Shown in pieces: positions 6,808-13,684 of a stretch of DNA of 13,684 nucleotides; position 1 is the stretch's first letter, and each line of letters opens with the position of its first letter. The position numbers and the translations under genes were made by a program. Source of the DNA: Methyloglobulus sp. (lineage in GTDB: Bacteria; Pseudomonadota; Gammaproteobacteria; Methylococcales; Methylomonadaceae); NCBI GenBank assembly GCA_013140405.1, contig JABFSV010000225.1, positions 1 to 13,684 on the forward strand. Reading direction: 5' to 3'. The notes beneath the pieces are model-generated. The model saw only the letters and a list, made by a program, of their open reading frames with translations. It searched no databases and was not told the DNA's origin.

Positions 6808-8270
6808 CAATTGACCAACTGCCTGAGATAGTGCATCAAGTCACTTGCCAACAAGCCCCGCTCACCTGATTGTTCGGCAGCAAGGTCAGCCGCCATGCCG
6901 TGCAGATAAACACCTTGTTGCGCCGCATCTTTTAGCGAATAGCCCTGCGCCATCAACCCAGCTATTACGCCAGCAAGAACATCCCCCATGCCGCCTGATG
7001 CCATACCTGGGTTTCCGGTTGTGGAAACCGCTAATTCATCATGCGAGGCAATTAGCGTTCCTGCTCCTTTGAGGACGACAATGCCGTTATATTTTGCTTG
7101 AATTGCAGCGACGGCGGCGTAGCGGTCTTGTTGCAGATCAGCGGTGGCACAGTGCATTAACCTCGCCGCCTCACCGGGATGCGGCGTTAATACCCAGTTG
7201 GCGTGTTTTTCAGGGACATGGGACAAAAAATTCAGGCCATCCGCATCAACAACCAACATTTTGGCTGATTTAATCGCCGCAATGAACAATTCTGCCGCCC
7301 ATTTGCTTTGCCCTAAGCCTGGCCCGACAACAATCGCTTTGGCCTTATCCAACAAATGTGATAGTTGCTCGGCATTATCCACACCGTGGCACATCAATTC
7401 CGGCCTGCCTATATTCAATAAAGCCGCGTGTTCAGGATGGGTAGCAATGCTGACCAAGCCAGCGCCGACTCGTAACGCCGCCTCGCCCGCCATTCTCGCC
7501 GCACCTGAATAGCCGCGATCCCCGCCAATGATCAACACATGCCCGTGATCACCTTTATGGGCGCAACGGGCGCGGGGCGGGATAGTTTTTTTGATGACAC
7601 GGGAGGTGGTCGTTGCCACGCGATTGAACACATCCTTGGGCACAGACAAGGACGAGTAAAGGATTTCTCCGCAATAGTCAGCCGCCGCACCGGTGTATAA
7701 GCCTTTTTTCAAGCCAATAAAAGTGACGGTAGACAGTGCTTTCACCGCACAGCCCATGACACTGCCAGTATCTGAATTTAACCCCGACGGCACATCAACA
7801 GCGATAACACGAGACTGGCTTTTGTTAATAACTTGAATGGCTTCCGCATAAAGGCCAATAACTGGCTTGCTCAACCCTGTGCCTAACATAGCGTCAATGA
7901 TGACATCCGCCTTGATAACGTGGTCAGCTTGAAATAACGTAACTGTGCCGTTGGCTTTAATGTAGTCTTGGTAAGCAATCCGCGCATTGTCCTTCAAATT
8001 TTCAGGGTCAGAAAGCGCATAAACAGTCACTTTCAAGCCTACACCCAACGCTAGTCCGGCTATAATGTAACCATCACCGGCATTGTTGCCTGAGCCGCAA
8101 AATACACAAATGGTTTTAGTATTGGGCCACTTGATCCGCAAATGCCTGAACACCGCATTTCCGGCGCGGCTCATCAATTCAATCCCAGGAATACCGTATT
8201 CTTTTATTATGATACGGTCTAATTCCCTGACTTGGGCGGCGGTGTATAGTTTTGTTGGTAATTTCTGCAT
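6807..8270 (-). CDS. nnr: Bifunctional NAD(P)H-hydrate epimerase / ADP-dependent NAD(P)H-hydrate dehydratase
   Basis: The 487-residue protein repairs hydrated NADH and NADPH. The N-terminal YjeF_N half (about 1-215) interconverts the R and S epimers and shows C-G-S-G-N-N-A-G-D-G (58-67) and V-D-V-P-S-G-L-N (158-165). The C-terminal ribokinase-like half (about 225-487) dehydrates the S form with ADP. It shows H-K-G-D-H-G-H-V (238-245), V-D-A-D-G-L-N (341-347), L-T-P-H-P-G-E (361-367) and N-P-G-M-A-S-G-G-M-G-D-V-L (420-432), where D430 matches the catalytic base. Both domains appear intact. It is transcribed divergently from queG across 43 bases and is coupled to tsaE. Confidence 0.96.
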   Translation of the reverse strand: MQKLPTKLYTAAQVRELDRIIIKEYGIPGIELMSRAGNAVFRHLRIKWPNTKTICVFCGSGNNAGDGYIIAGLALGVGLKVTVYALSDPENLKDNARIAYQDYIKANGTVTLFQADHVIKADVIIDAMLGTGLSKPVIGLYAEAIQVINKSQSRVIAVDVPSGLNSDTGSVMGCAVKALSTVTFIGLKKGLYTGAAADYCGEILYSSLSVPKDVFNRVATTTSRVIKKTIPPRARCAHKGDHGHVLIIGGDRGYSGAARMAGEAALRVGAGLVSIATHPEHAALLNIGRPELMCHGVDNAEQLSHLLDKAKAIVVGPGLGQSKWAAELFIAAIKSAKMLVVDADGLNFLSHVPEKHANWVLTPHPGEAARLMHCATADLQQDRYAAVAAIQAKYNGIVVLKGAGTLIASHDELAVSTTGNPGMASGGMGDVLAGVIAGLMAQGYSLKDAAQQGVYLHGMAADLAAEQSGERGLLASDLMHYLRQLVN

Positions 8271-8313
8271 AATATCTAAGCGCTTAATTCTTCAATTTCT
8301 CTGCAATCTATAA
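8271..8313. promoter_or_regulatory. Divergent intergenic space nnr/queG
   Basis: Only 43 bases separate the two start codons, so promoters for both genes must overlap here or lie inside the coding sequences. CTATAA directly precedes the queG ATG and could be a -10-like element, but no clear promoter or ribosome-binding site can be fixed for either gene. Confidence 0.4.
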
Positions 8314-9384
8314 ATGGCCGTCAACAATCCTGAAAACTTGGCAAACCTTGCCGCACAAATCAAGCAATGGGGGCAAGACCTGGGCTTTCAGCAAGTTGGC
8401 ATTACGGACACTGATTTATCCCAAGCCGAAACCCACCTGGGCAACTGGCTAGCCAACGATTTCCACGGCACGATGGATTATATGCAACGGCACGGACATA
8501 AGCGTAGCAGACCAGCCCTATTACATCCAGGAACGAGACGGGTTATTTCAGTGCGGATGGATTATTTGCCTGAATCTGGTAACGAAATGAATAAGGTACT
8601 GGAAAAACCGCTGTCTGCGTACATATCCCGATATGCACTAGGCCGCGATTACCACAAGCTGATGCGGAATCGTTTACAGAAATTAGCTGACCTAATCCAT
8701 GCCGAAATAGGCGATTTTGGCTACCGTGCGTTTGTGGATAGCGCACCCGTTTTAGAAAAAGCCTTGGCAGAAAAAGCGGGGTTGGGCTGGATCGGTAAAC
8801 ACTCCAACTTGATTAACCGTAAAGCCGGATCGTGGTTTTTTCTCGGCGAAATTTATACTGACCTGCCCTTACCCATTGATGACCCCGCCACGGCACATTG
8901 TGGTGCTTGCCGCGCTTGCCTGGATATTTGCCCAACTCAAGCCATCGTAGCGCCTTATCAGGTTGATGCGCGTCGGTGCGTGTCATATTTGACGATTGAA
9001 CTGCACGGCCCAATTCCCGAACCCTTAAGGCCGTTGATAGGTAACCGGATTTATGGCTGTGATGATTGCCAGCTTATTTGCCCCTGGAACCGTTTTGCCA
9101 AACTGACCGACGAAAAAGACTTTAAGCCACGACATCGACTGAACAGCCAAGAATTGCTGGAAGTATTTGCCTGGACTGAGCAAGAATTTTTGACCAAAAC
9201 CGAAGGCTCGGCAATCCGCCGAATTGGACATGAACGATGGCTGAGGAATATTGCCGTGGCATTGGGCAATGCGCCAAAATTCGAAGCCATTATCGAGGCA
9301 CTAAAGACCAAGCACTCGCACCCTTCTGAATTGGTGAGGGAACATGTCCACTGGGCTTTGGAAAGGCAATTGGAGAAAACTTGA
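8314..9384 (+). CDS. queG: Epoxyqueuosine reductase QueG
   Basis: QueG reduces epoxyqueuosine to queuosine in tRNA, using cobalamin and two [4Fe-4S] clusters. The 356-residue protein has the family length. V-D-S-A-P-V-L-E-K (141-149) carries the conserved Asp142, followed by G-L-G-W-I-G-K (156-162). The ferredoxin-like centre has C196-x2-C199-x2-C202-x3-C206-P, a further Cys at 222, and C249-x2-C252-x3-C256-P. All cluster cysteines expected for the family are present. The C-terminal part (about 300-356) is helical and HEAT-like, with R-R-I-G-H-E-R-W-L-R-N. It faces away from nnr-tsaE as in E. coli. The ATG at 8314 has no strong Shine-Dalgarno sequence. Confidence 0.97.
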   Translation: MAVNNPENLANLAAQIKQWGQDLGFQQVGITDTDLSQAETHLGNWLANDFHGTMDYMQRHGHKRSRPALLHPGTRRVISVRMDYLPESGNEMNKVLEKPLSAYISRYALGRDYHKLMRNRLQKLADLIHAEIGDFGYRAFVDSAPVLEKALAEKAGLGWIGKHSNLINRKAGSWFFLGEIYTDLPLPIDDPATAHCGACRACLDICPTQAIVAPYQVDARRCVSYLTIELHGPIPEPLRPLIGNRIYGCDDCQLICPWNRFAKLTDEKDFKPRHRLNSQELLEVFAWTEQEFLTKTEGSAIRRIGHERWLRNIAVALGNAPKFEAIIEALKTKHSHPSELVREHVHWALERQLEKT

Positions 9385-9675
9385 CCTAAAAGGAAAATCT
9401 TCAAATCGCCAGATGGCGTATTTATTGACCAATTCCGTTAAGCTAAGTCATAACCGGAGTGCAAAGCTCGCTTTGTTAATGTCCACCCACATATACAAAC
9501 AAAGGACATTTAGCCCCTGCGTGTGCGGGGTTTGAAACTCCACCACAAGCGCTTTGTTTGTGTTGTCATTCCTGAACCACGCAGAAGCGCTACGAACGGG
9601 GCAACATGCCCCGTCCGGCTCAAGGAATGTATCTACCCAGCTAATAATCAAGTAATTTTTTCATTTTCCTCAAAA
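9385..9675. repeat. Hairpin-rich intergenic region between convergent genes
   Basis: No credible gene lies in these 291 bases. Inverted repeats seen are CAAAGC/GCTTTG (9462-9475), AATGTCC/GGACATT (9478-9510), CCCC-T-GC/GC-GGGG (9514-9530), and a nested pair: CATTCCT (9577-9583)/AGGAATG (9623-9629) enclosing ACGGGGC (9596-9602)/GCCCCGT (9608-9614). Such a series is typical of dispersed palindromic repeats collecting between convergent genes. Some may act as transcription ends for queG and the M23 peptidase gene. Confidence 0.6.
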
Positions 9676-11799
9676 CTAATCATCATTGGTAATTGTGCCG
9701 ATGGCTTTAGCCCTTTGTAAGGTATAAGGTACAGTCGGTGCGCTCAAAACAAAATTAAATGTTTCATTGACTTCTTTCGTCGCATCGCCTTTGATGGTAA
9801 CAGTCACATTTTTCGCTATTTGACCGGCTGCAAATGAAACCGTCCCACTTTTTGCTACATAATCAGTACCGGCGATTGCTGTACCGTTTTGAGTTGCATA
9901 ACTAACATTAACCGTTGTGGTAGCGGCTCTGTTCAGTTTAATTTGGAATGTCATTAACTTGGTTTTACCCGCAGCGCCTTCAGACATAGATACATTGGCT
10001 ACCGAAACACCGGGTTTAGCCAATTGAGTAACGGTTAGAACTTTACTCACGCTGCTATCAGTGAGTGAAGTTAGGGTAATCTTACCAACACGTTTAGTGT
10101 ATAACGGATTGGGTGAAACACTGTATTGAACCGTTTCGCTGGTTGTGCCGCTGCCTGAAGAAAGATTGGTAAACAATGTGCCATTAATGCCTAAATTCCA
10201 TGGGCATTCTGAATCGGTCACGGCGACGTTTACTGTTTGGGTGCTGCTGCCGTTATTGACGGTTTTCGCAGTAGGCGTTAAAGCATAAGTGCAAGGATCA
10301 TCGTCTAGTAGCAATGAATTAATCACTCTCATCACGGCACTGAGTTGGGCGGAGGTTAATGGTGGTGTTTCTACTGGTTGCAAAGTTACCGTATCGGTAA
10401 CAACTTGAAATACCGCTTCTGTAGAACAGTTGTTTGACTCGTGTTCTTCAGCATAATCGCCGCCGTTGTTATGGTCATCTAAAGGATGGTCGGCACAAGC
10501 AACAATATTGTAAAAACCAGGAGTAAGTCCTTTATCCCCGGATCTGAAGCTTTCTACTTCTTCTTTAGGCGAATCATTAGGTTCGATGTTGTAGCACTTA
10601 ATATCATCAGTACCAACCCGTCGCCAATCCGAATGTGCATCTTCTTTGTAGCCTTTAGAAAGATAAAAATGCACTATGACTTTGTTATCACCTGGACAGT
10701 CTTCCGCACCAATATTATCGAATGAGCCTTTCATGGTAATAGTATCGGCGGCTTTATATTGATAAGTTTCTCCTCCACTCAAATTATAAAGTTTAACCCA
10801 TTGAGTCACAAAGTCAGGCTGTCCTATATAAGCTGGTTCTGTTGCTGGTGCGGCATATCCCTGACCTGCACTATCTATGGAATATGTACCATTACCAGCA
10901 ACTAATTTCTTAGTGTTTGAATTGATGGTTATGGAAACTTTGTGATTTTTTATTGCTGATGCCGCACATGCTGATTCAACATTCAGAAATTTATGTATCA
11001 GAGAACGCCACCAAGCCTGGGAAAAAAAATTTTCTGGAATATTTTTTTGGCAATCAGTTTTCTGTGAAATAAAATTTAAATAATTATCTTTCACAGAACA
11101 CATAGAACTGTCACGTTCAATGACAGAAGAAAAGTTAGCGTAAGCTACAGAATCTTGAGATACTTCAAACCATTTCGTAGCTTGTTCACAAGAAACATTT
11201 TCAGGTGTCCAACAATATTTATCTTGGCAAGTGAGTTTTACAACTACTGGAGATGCGTTTATATAAGACAACGCAATAGCAATCGGCTCTATTGTATCTT
11301 TTGCACCATAGCCGGCATTTTCATGCCGACCATTTCTTGCTTCAAGGTGAACATGAAAAGCACCAGAAGCCCCAACATCACCTTGATTTCCAATAGCATC
11401 GCCTACTTTTACTTGATCTCCAATACTTACTTGGTGTGAACTAGCATGTAAGTAAAGTACAGTTATATCTTTATTGTTGTCATAAATAGCAATTGTTCCA
11501 CTACCTTGAGCTTTTATTACTTCTCCATTTGAAACCGCATGAAAAGTGTCTGTGCCTTTTGTTTGTGTTTGTATATCATGTCCTGAATGACCACCATCGT
11601 ATCCGGGTTTTTTTATATAACACCAATTATTAGGACATGCTCCCCAAGGATTATAAGAATAGTTAGTGCCTTTCCCATTAAAAAGAACACCCGCTACACG
11701 AGCCATATCTTCTTTTGTCACTGCTCCAACAAATCCAGCACGTCCAAGCAAGTAACATAGACAAATAAACTGAATTACGATGAATAATTTATTTTTCAT
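9676..11799 (-). CDS. Exported M23 metallopeptidase with CARDB-like, BACON-like and Calx-beta domains
   Basis: The 707-residue protein starts with a Sec signal peptide (hydrophobic 5-18). The M23 (LytM/lysostaphin-like) domain spans about 65-175. H71-S-G-H-D75 gives the first two zinc ligands, Y-L-H118 the active-site histidine, and H149-V-H151 the last ligand motif, so the site looks intact. M23 enzymes cut peptide bridges in peptidoglycan or Gly-rich proteins. Residues about 180-290 are Cys-rich and unassigned. Region 331-466 looks like a CARDB domain, with N-I-V-A-C-A-D and E-S-N-N-C-S. Region 503-595 is BACON-like (C-T-Y-A-L-T-P-T; C-P-W-N-L), and 598-706 is a Calx-beta domain (G-T-A-I-A-G-T-D-Y). 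The tail domains suggest binding to carbohydrate or cell surface. GGGAGAG precedes the ATG at good distance. It follows the small-protein genes by 23 bases, so it is probably the last gene of their operon. Confidence 0.88.
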   Translation of the reverse strand: MKNKLFIVIQFICLCYLLGRAGFVGAVTKEDMARVAGVLFNGKGTNYSYNPWGACPNNWCYIKKPGYDGGHSGHDIQTQTKGTDTFHAVSNGEVIKAQGSGTIAIYDNNKDITVLYLHASSHQVSIGDQVKVGDAIGNQGDVGASGAFHVHLEARNGRHENAGYGAKDTIEPIAIALSYINASPVVVKLTCQDKYCWTPENVSCEQATKWFEVSQDSVAYANFSSVIERDSSMCSVKDNYLNFISQKTDCQKNIPENFFSQAWWRSLIHKFLNVESACAASAIKNHKVSITINSNTKKLVAGNGTYSIDSAGQGYAAPATEPAYIGQPDFVTQWVKLYNLSGGETYQYKAADTITMKGSFDNIGAEDCPGDNKVIVHFYLSKGYKEDAHSDWRRVGTDDIKCYNIEPNDSPKEEVESFRSGDKGLTPGFYNIVACADHPLDDHNNGGDYAEEHESNNCSTEAVFQVVTDTVTLQPVETPPLTSAQLSAVMRVINSLLLDDDPCTYALTPTAKTVNNGSSTQTVNVAVTDSECPWNLGINGTLFTNLSSGSGTTSETVQYSVSPNPLYTKRVGKITLTSLTDSSVSKVLTVTQLAKPGVSVANVSMSEGAAGKTKLMTFQIKLNRAATTTVNVSYATQNGTAIAGTDYVAKSGTVSFAAGQIAKNVTVTIKGDATKEVNETFNFVLSAPTVPYTLQRAKAIGTITNDD

Positions 11800-11822
11800 A
11801 ACGACTCTCCCAAATTTTGTCT

Positions 11823-12158
11823 TTAATTTTCCAGCGCTAAATGGGCAATTCGCGGCAAGCCATCAGTGCAATCGCCAGGTGTGAATACAAATGAAACCGG
11901 AGTACCCGTCAGCTTTGCGCTGAGTAATACCGCGTAATTTTCACGAAAATACTGATGGTTTTTGGGCAAGATGTAGTAATCGTTTCTTGGACAGAATCCA
12001 TTCGTTACCGACATATCGCTTAATTGTATAAGCGGGCCGTTATGCCCTTCATAATTAAGCAGTATCTTTATGTTGCCTCTAATGCCGACTTGACTGCCGG
12101 TATGGGCGGAAGCCGAAAAACAGAGCAGTAAAAAAACACTAAATTTCAAAATATTCAT
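11823..12158 (-). CDS. Small exported two-cysteine protein, paralog A
   Basis: The 111-residue product has a signal peptide (hydrophobic 5-16, A-S-A cleavage near 18). The mature part has two cysteines, C56 and C97, 41 apart. The stretch A-V-L-L-S-A-K-L-T-G-T-P-V (76-88) aligns with L-M-I-A-K-T-T-G-Q-K-V in paralog C and A-K-A-T-G-Q-L-V in the truncated copy. I do not recognise the family. The pattern of strand, Cys, helix, T-G turn, strand, Cys, strand suggests a small disulfide-closed beta/alpha fold. GAGGA stands just before the ATG. The gene lies 20 bases after paralog B and 23 before the M23 peptidase, so the three should share a transcript. Function is unknown; an accessory, inhibitor or substrate-binding partner of the peptidase is speculation. 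Confidence 0.8.
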   Translation of the reverse strand: MNILKFSVFLLLCFSASAHTGSQVGIRGNIKILLNYEGHNGPLIQLSDMSVTNGFCPRNDYYILPKNHQYFRENYAVLLSAKLTGTPVSFVFTPGDCTDGLPRIAHLALEN

Positions 12159-12178
12159 ATTTCCTCTTATTCAAGTAA

Positions 12179-12514
12179 TTAATTCGTCCACATCCCACCC
12201 AAAATCGGCCTACCCCAATCATCGCAACCTTGCAATAAGGGGCCAATACTCATGCCGCTGGCTATGGCAGAAAGGGCGGTTGCCATTAAATAGCGGCCTT
12301 TGGGCGTGTTGCCATAAATACGCAAATAAGGGACGCTGCCTGTGCAACCGTCTGGATTATTGGCAGAGTTAACGACCAGATAATTGCGCGATCCGTCTTG
12401 CTCACCTTCTACAATAAGGTTTACGGGCTTGGTCAATGCTTGCCAGCCACCGGCTTGGGCGTGACCGGTAATTAAGGCAATTACACCTGCTGTCAATATT
12501 GGTTTGAGTTTCAT
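12179..12514 (-). CDS. Small exported two-cysteine protein, paralog B
   Basis: The 111-residue product has a Sec signal peptide (hydrophobic 6-16, cleavage near A-Q-A at 21). The mature protein has C57 and C97, 40 apart, almost the same positions as in paralogs A and C. Between them lies L-M-A-T-A-L-S-A-I-A-S-G-M-S-I, the counterpart of the A-K-x-T-G segment, but with the Lys and Thr replaced. After the second Cys comes D-D-W-G-R-P-I-L, matching R-W-G-D-G in the truncated copy. AGGAAG lies seven bases before the ATG. It is the middle gene of the close-spaced series ending in the M23 peptidase. No known family is recognised and no function can be given. Confidence 0.8.
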   Translation of the reverse strand: MKLKPILTAGVIALITGHAQAGGWQALTKPVNLIVEGEQDGSRNYLVVNSANNPDGCTGSVPYLRIYGNTPKGRYLMATALSAIASGMSIGPLLQGCDDWGRPILGGMWTN

Positions 12515-12556
12515 TGCAATGCTTCCTGAGATTAAAGTTATAAAGGGCTGTTAAGA

Positions 12557-12658
12557 TCACCAAGTAATGGAGTTCGCATCTTCGCCATCCCCCCAACGAG
12601 TACAGGTATTTCCTCCCTGTACACTTACCAGTTGGCCTGTGGCTTTCGCCAACAATAT
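12557..12658 (-). pseudogene. 3' remnant of a fourth two-cysteine paralog
   Basis: Read on the - strand, 33 codons end in TGA at 12557-12559. The peptide starts I-L-L-A-K-A-T-G-Q-L-V-S-V, then N-T-C-T-R-W-G-D-G and a short tail. This matches the C-terminal third of paralogs A, B and C: the A-K-x-T-G-Q segment, the second Cys and the W-G motif of paralog B. The frame is stopped by TAA at 12659-12661, exactly where the 87-base repeat begins. No N-terminal part is found on the other side. This is therefore a gene whose 5' two-thirds were lost or replaced at the repeat boundary. Confidence 0.7.
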
Positions 12659-12659
12659 T

Positions 12660-12746
12660 TAGTAGCCTGGATGGAGCTTGCGGAATCCGGGAATTCGTGG
12701 CTTCGATGTCCAGTATTACGTTGCACTTCATACGGGCTACTTGCTA
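12660..12746. repeat. 87-base direct repeat, copy 1
   Basis: It is identical at 81 of 87 positions to 13135-13221 and in the same orientation. It contains two palindromic parts, CCTGGAT/ATCCGGG-like near the start and a GTAT/ATAC pair flanked by TACGTTGCACTT near the end. This layout resembles common proteobacterial REP-type pairs built on GGAATCCGGG. It abuts the truncated paralog. Confidence 0.9.
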
Positions 12747-12774
12747 ATAATGGAATTTTGTGTAAGTGGCGTTA

Positions 12775-13104
12775 TTACATCAGTAACGCCAACTCTAGTT
12801 GGCATGTACCAATTGTAGGTGGCGGGGTATAGCCGATTCGTACTTTTTGCCCCGTGGTTTTCGCAATCATTAATGTTGCAAGCATTGATTTGCCCAATGA
12901 AGTCGTAATGTCGAAATAAAGCCCGTACTGGCAATTGGCATGAATGCCTTCGGCAATCCAAACATATCCCGCTGGGCCAACATGTGAGCCTACTACAGAC
13001 ACTGTTCTGTTAGACTCGTCTACAGTCCAAGCTCTTGCAGTCAAAGGGCCGATAAGCAACAGAATTGCTAATCTGGCGATAATTATTTTGTTGAATTTAT
13101 GCAT
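12775..13104 (-). CDS. Small exported two-cysteine protein, paralog C
   Basis: The 109-residue product has a signal peptide (hydrophobic 7-19, cleavage near T-A-R-A at 25). The mature protein has C58 and C101, 43 apart, and L-M-I-A-K-T-T-G-Q-K-V (78-88) between them. It is the closest of the intact three to the truncated copy. It is the first gene of the cluster and is isolated from the others by one copy of the 87-base repeat, while the second copy ends 30 bases upstream of its start. It is therefore a cassette between direct repeats. The ribosome-binding site is weak (AGG about ten bases ahead). No function is recognised. Confidence 0.75.
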   Translation of the reverse strand: MHKFNKIIIARLAILLLIGPLTARAWTVDESNRTVSVVGSHVGPAGYVWIAEGIHANCQYGLYFDITTSLGKSMLATLMIAKTTGQKVRIGYTPPPTIGTCQLELALLM

Positions 13105-13134
13105 TTAGAGTACCTAAACAGTAAATTTTGTAGT

Positions 13135-13221
13135 TAGTAACCTAGATGAAGCTTGCGGAATCCGGGAATTCGTGACTTCGATGTCCCGTATTACGTTGCA
13201 CTTGATACGGGCTACTTGCTA
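13135..13221. repeat. 87-base direct repeat, copy 2
   Basis: This is the second copy of the repeat at 12660-12746, with six substitutions and no gaps. Here CCCGTAT (13187-13193) and ATACGGG (13205-13211) form a perfect 7-bp stem, whereas copy 1 has a mismatch. It sits in the 5' leader or promoter region of paralog C. Confidence 0.9.
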
Positions 13222-13490
13222 GAAAGCACTAGCCATGCCAACTGTGGGAATCACATTGTCTATATGAGAGCTATGCTAGTTTATTAGGAACAGCGTAACT
13301 GGAAGGAAAGTAAATCTTACTAATTGATATTGTTATAAAAAATATTATTTAATGTATGAAATCTAGACTCGCGTCACAAAATAGTGAATACATTTAGGTG
13401 CTAACAAATTGTCTAAGTTTGTTTTAAATTTGTGACGGACATCAAAAAAATATCCATACCCAAAAATTGGGTTAATCAAGGTTTTACGGA
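13222..13490. other. AT-rich non-coding stretch with nested inverted repeats
   Basis: No convincing gene is present. GTCACAAA (13373-13380) is inverted as TTTGTGAC (13429-13436), enclosing AACAAA (13403-13408)/TTTGTT (13418-13423). ACCCAA (13458-13463)/TTGGGT (13467-13472) is a small hairpin. The promoter of the paralog C cluster should lie in this stretch or in the repeat, but I cannot fix a good -35/-10 pair. Confidence 0.5.
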
Positions 13491-13541
13491 AGGAGACAAA
13501 TATTTTGTCATTACCTGACAGAATTTATCACCTTGTATGCC

Positions 13542-13571
13542 TAATACTAATACTAATACTAATACTAATAC
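13542..13571. repeat. Hexanucleotide microsatellite (TAATAC)5
   Basis: Five perfect tandem TAATAC units are followed by decayed units (CAATCC, CAATAA). On either strand they would encode alternating hydrophobic residues, which explains the apparent open frames across this place. Confidence 0.95.
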
Positions 13572-13596
13572 CAATCCCAATAAGTTCTCATTGTTA

Positions 13597-13663
13597 CCTT
13601 CTCCAAAGGGATGCCTACAGGGATGTAGGTAGTAGGGCAACGCAGGAGCGGTTGCCGAGAAGG
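13597..13663. repeat. Palindromic repeat element near the window end
   Basis: CCTTCTC (13597-13603) is inverted as GAGAAGG (13657-13663), and inside it CCTACA (13614-13619) as TGTAGG (13624-13629). The nested structure resembles a dispersed REP-like element and may continue past the window. Confidence 0.55.
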
Positions 13664-13684
13664 CCAGGTCGAGGGGATTCATAC

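Noticed and set aside
9505..9545. A CCCC-GCGTGTGC-GGGG hairpin followed by TTTGAAAC, similar to a CRISPR repeat.
   Set aside because: Only one copy exists in the window, with no regularly spaced second repeat and no cas gene nearby. It is one of several hairpins in this intergenic region.
12402..12731. A 109-codon open frame on the - strand overlapping paralog B.
   Set aside because: It overlaps the well-supported start of paralog B, has no signal peptide and shows no family likeness. Another frame of the same DNA gives the clear paralog remnant at 12557-12658.
13476..13682. A 68-codon open frame on the - strand with a Leu-Val repeat.
   Set aside because: It is made of the microsatellite and the palindromic repeat at 13597-13663. 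The Leu-Val run comes from (TAATAC)n and there is no domain.

Overview
The window looks like chromosomal DNA of a gammaproteobacterium of moderate GC content. A divergent pair, queG facing nnr-tsaE, matches the order known from Escherichia coli and relatives. The palindromic intergenic repeats (GTTCCCAAGCT-type and GGAATCCGGG-type) and the long secreted repeat proteins resemble genomes such as the methanotrophic Methylococcales. That lineage guess is inference from style, not from a marker gene.

Left part (1-4.7 kb). The window opens in the last codons of a multicopper oxidase, followed by a SCO1/SenC copper chaperone on the + strand. On the - strand follow a HerA-type hexameric ATPase and queA, then a + strand tRNA-Leu(CAA) with promoter and terminator. 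Next is a short rlpA-like lipoprotein on the - strand. Its position equivalent to the catalytic glutamate is threonine, and a coding-like remnant lies just upstream of it.

Middle part (4.7-9.4 kb). A 396-residue exported protein is built of seven repeats, each with a Cys pair, and is best read as a seven-bladed beta-propeller. It stands alone on the + strand and is bracketed by palindromic repeats of one family. It is followed by tsaE and nnr on the - strand (tRNA t6A synthesis and NAD(P)H-hydrate repair) and by queG on the + strand. QueG performs the final step of queuosine synthesis, and QueA the step before it, so the window holds both late enzymes at separate loci.

Right part (9.4-13.7 kb). 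After a 290-base stretch rich in hairpins comes a - strand cluster that is the most unusual part of the window. Three complete small secreted proteins of about 110 residues, and the 3' remnant of a fourth, are divergent paralogs of one family. All three have a mid-protein Cys and a second Cys 40-43 residues later, around an [A]-K-x-T-G-like segment. They run into a 707-residue exported M23 metallopeptidase carrying a CARDB-like region, a BACON-like domain and a Calx-beta domain. Gaps of 20-23 bases between the last three genes indicate one transcript. Two 87-base direct repeats (81/87 identical) flank the first paralog, and one of them sits at the break point of the truncated paralog. The last 460 bases hold no convincing gene, only inverted repeats, a hexanucleotide microsatellite and part of a dispersed palindromic repeat.
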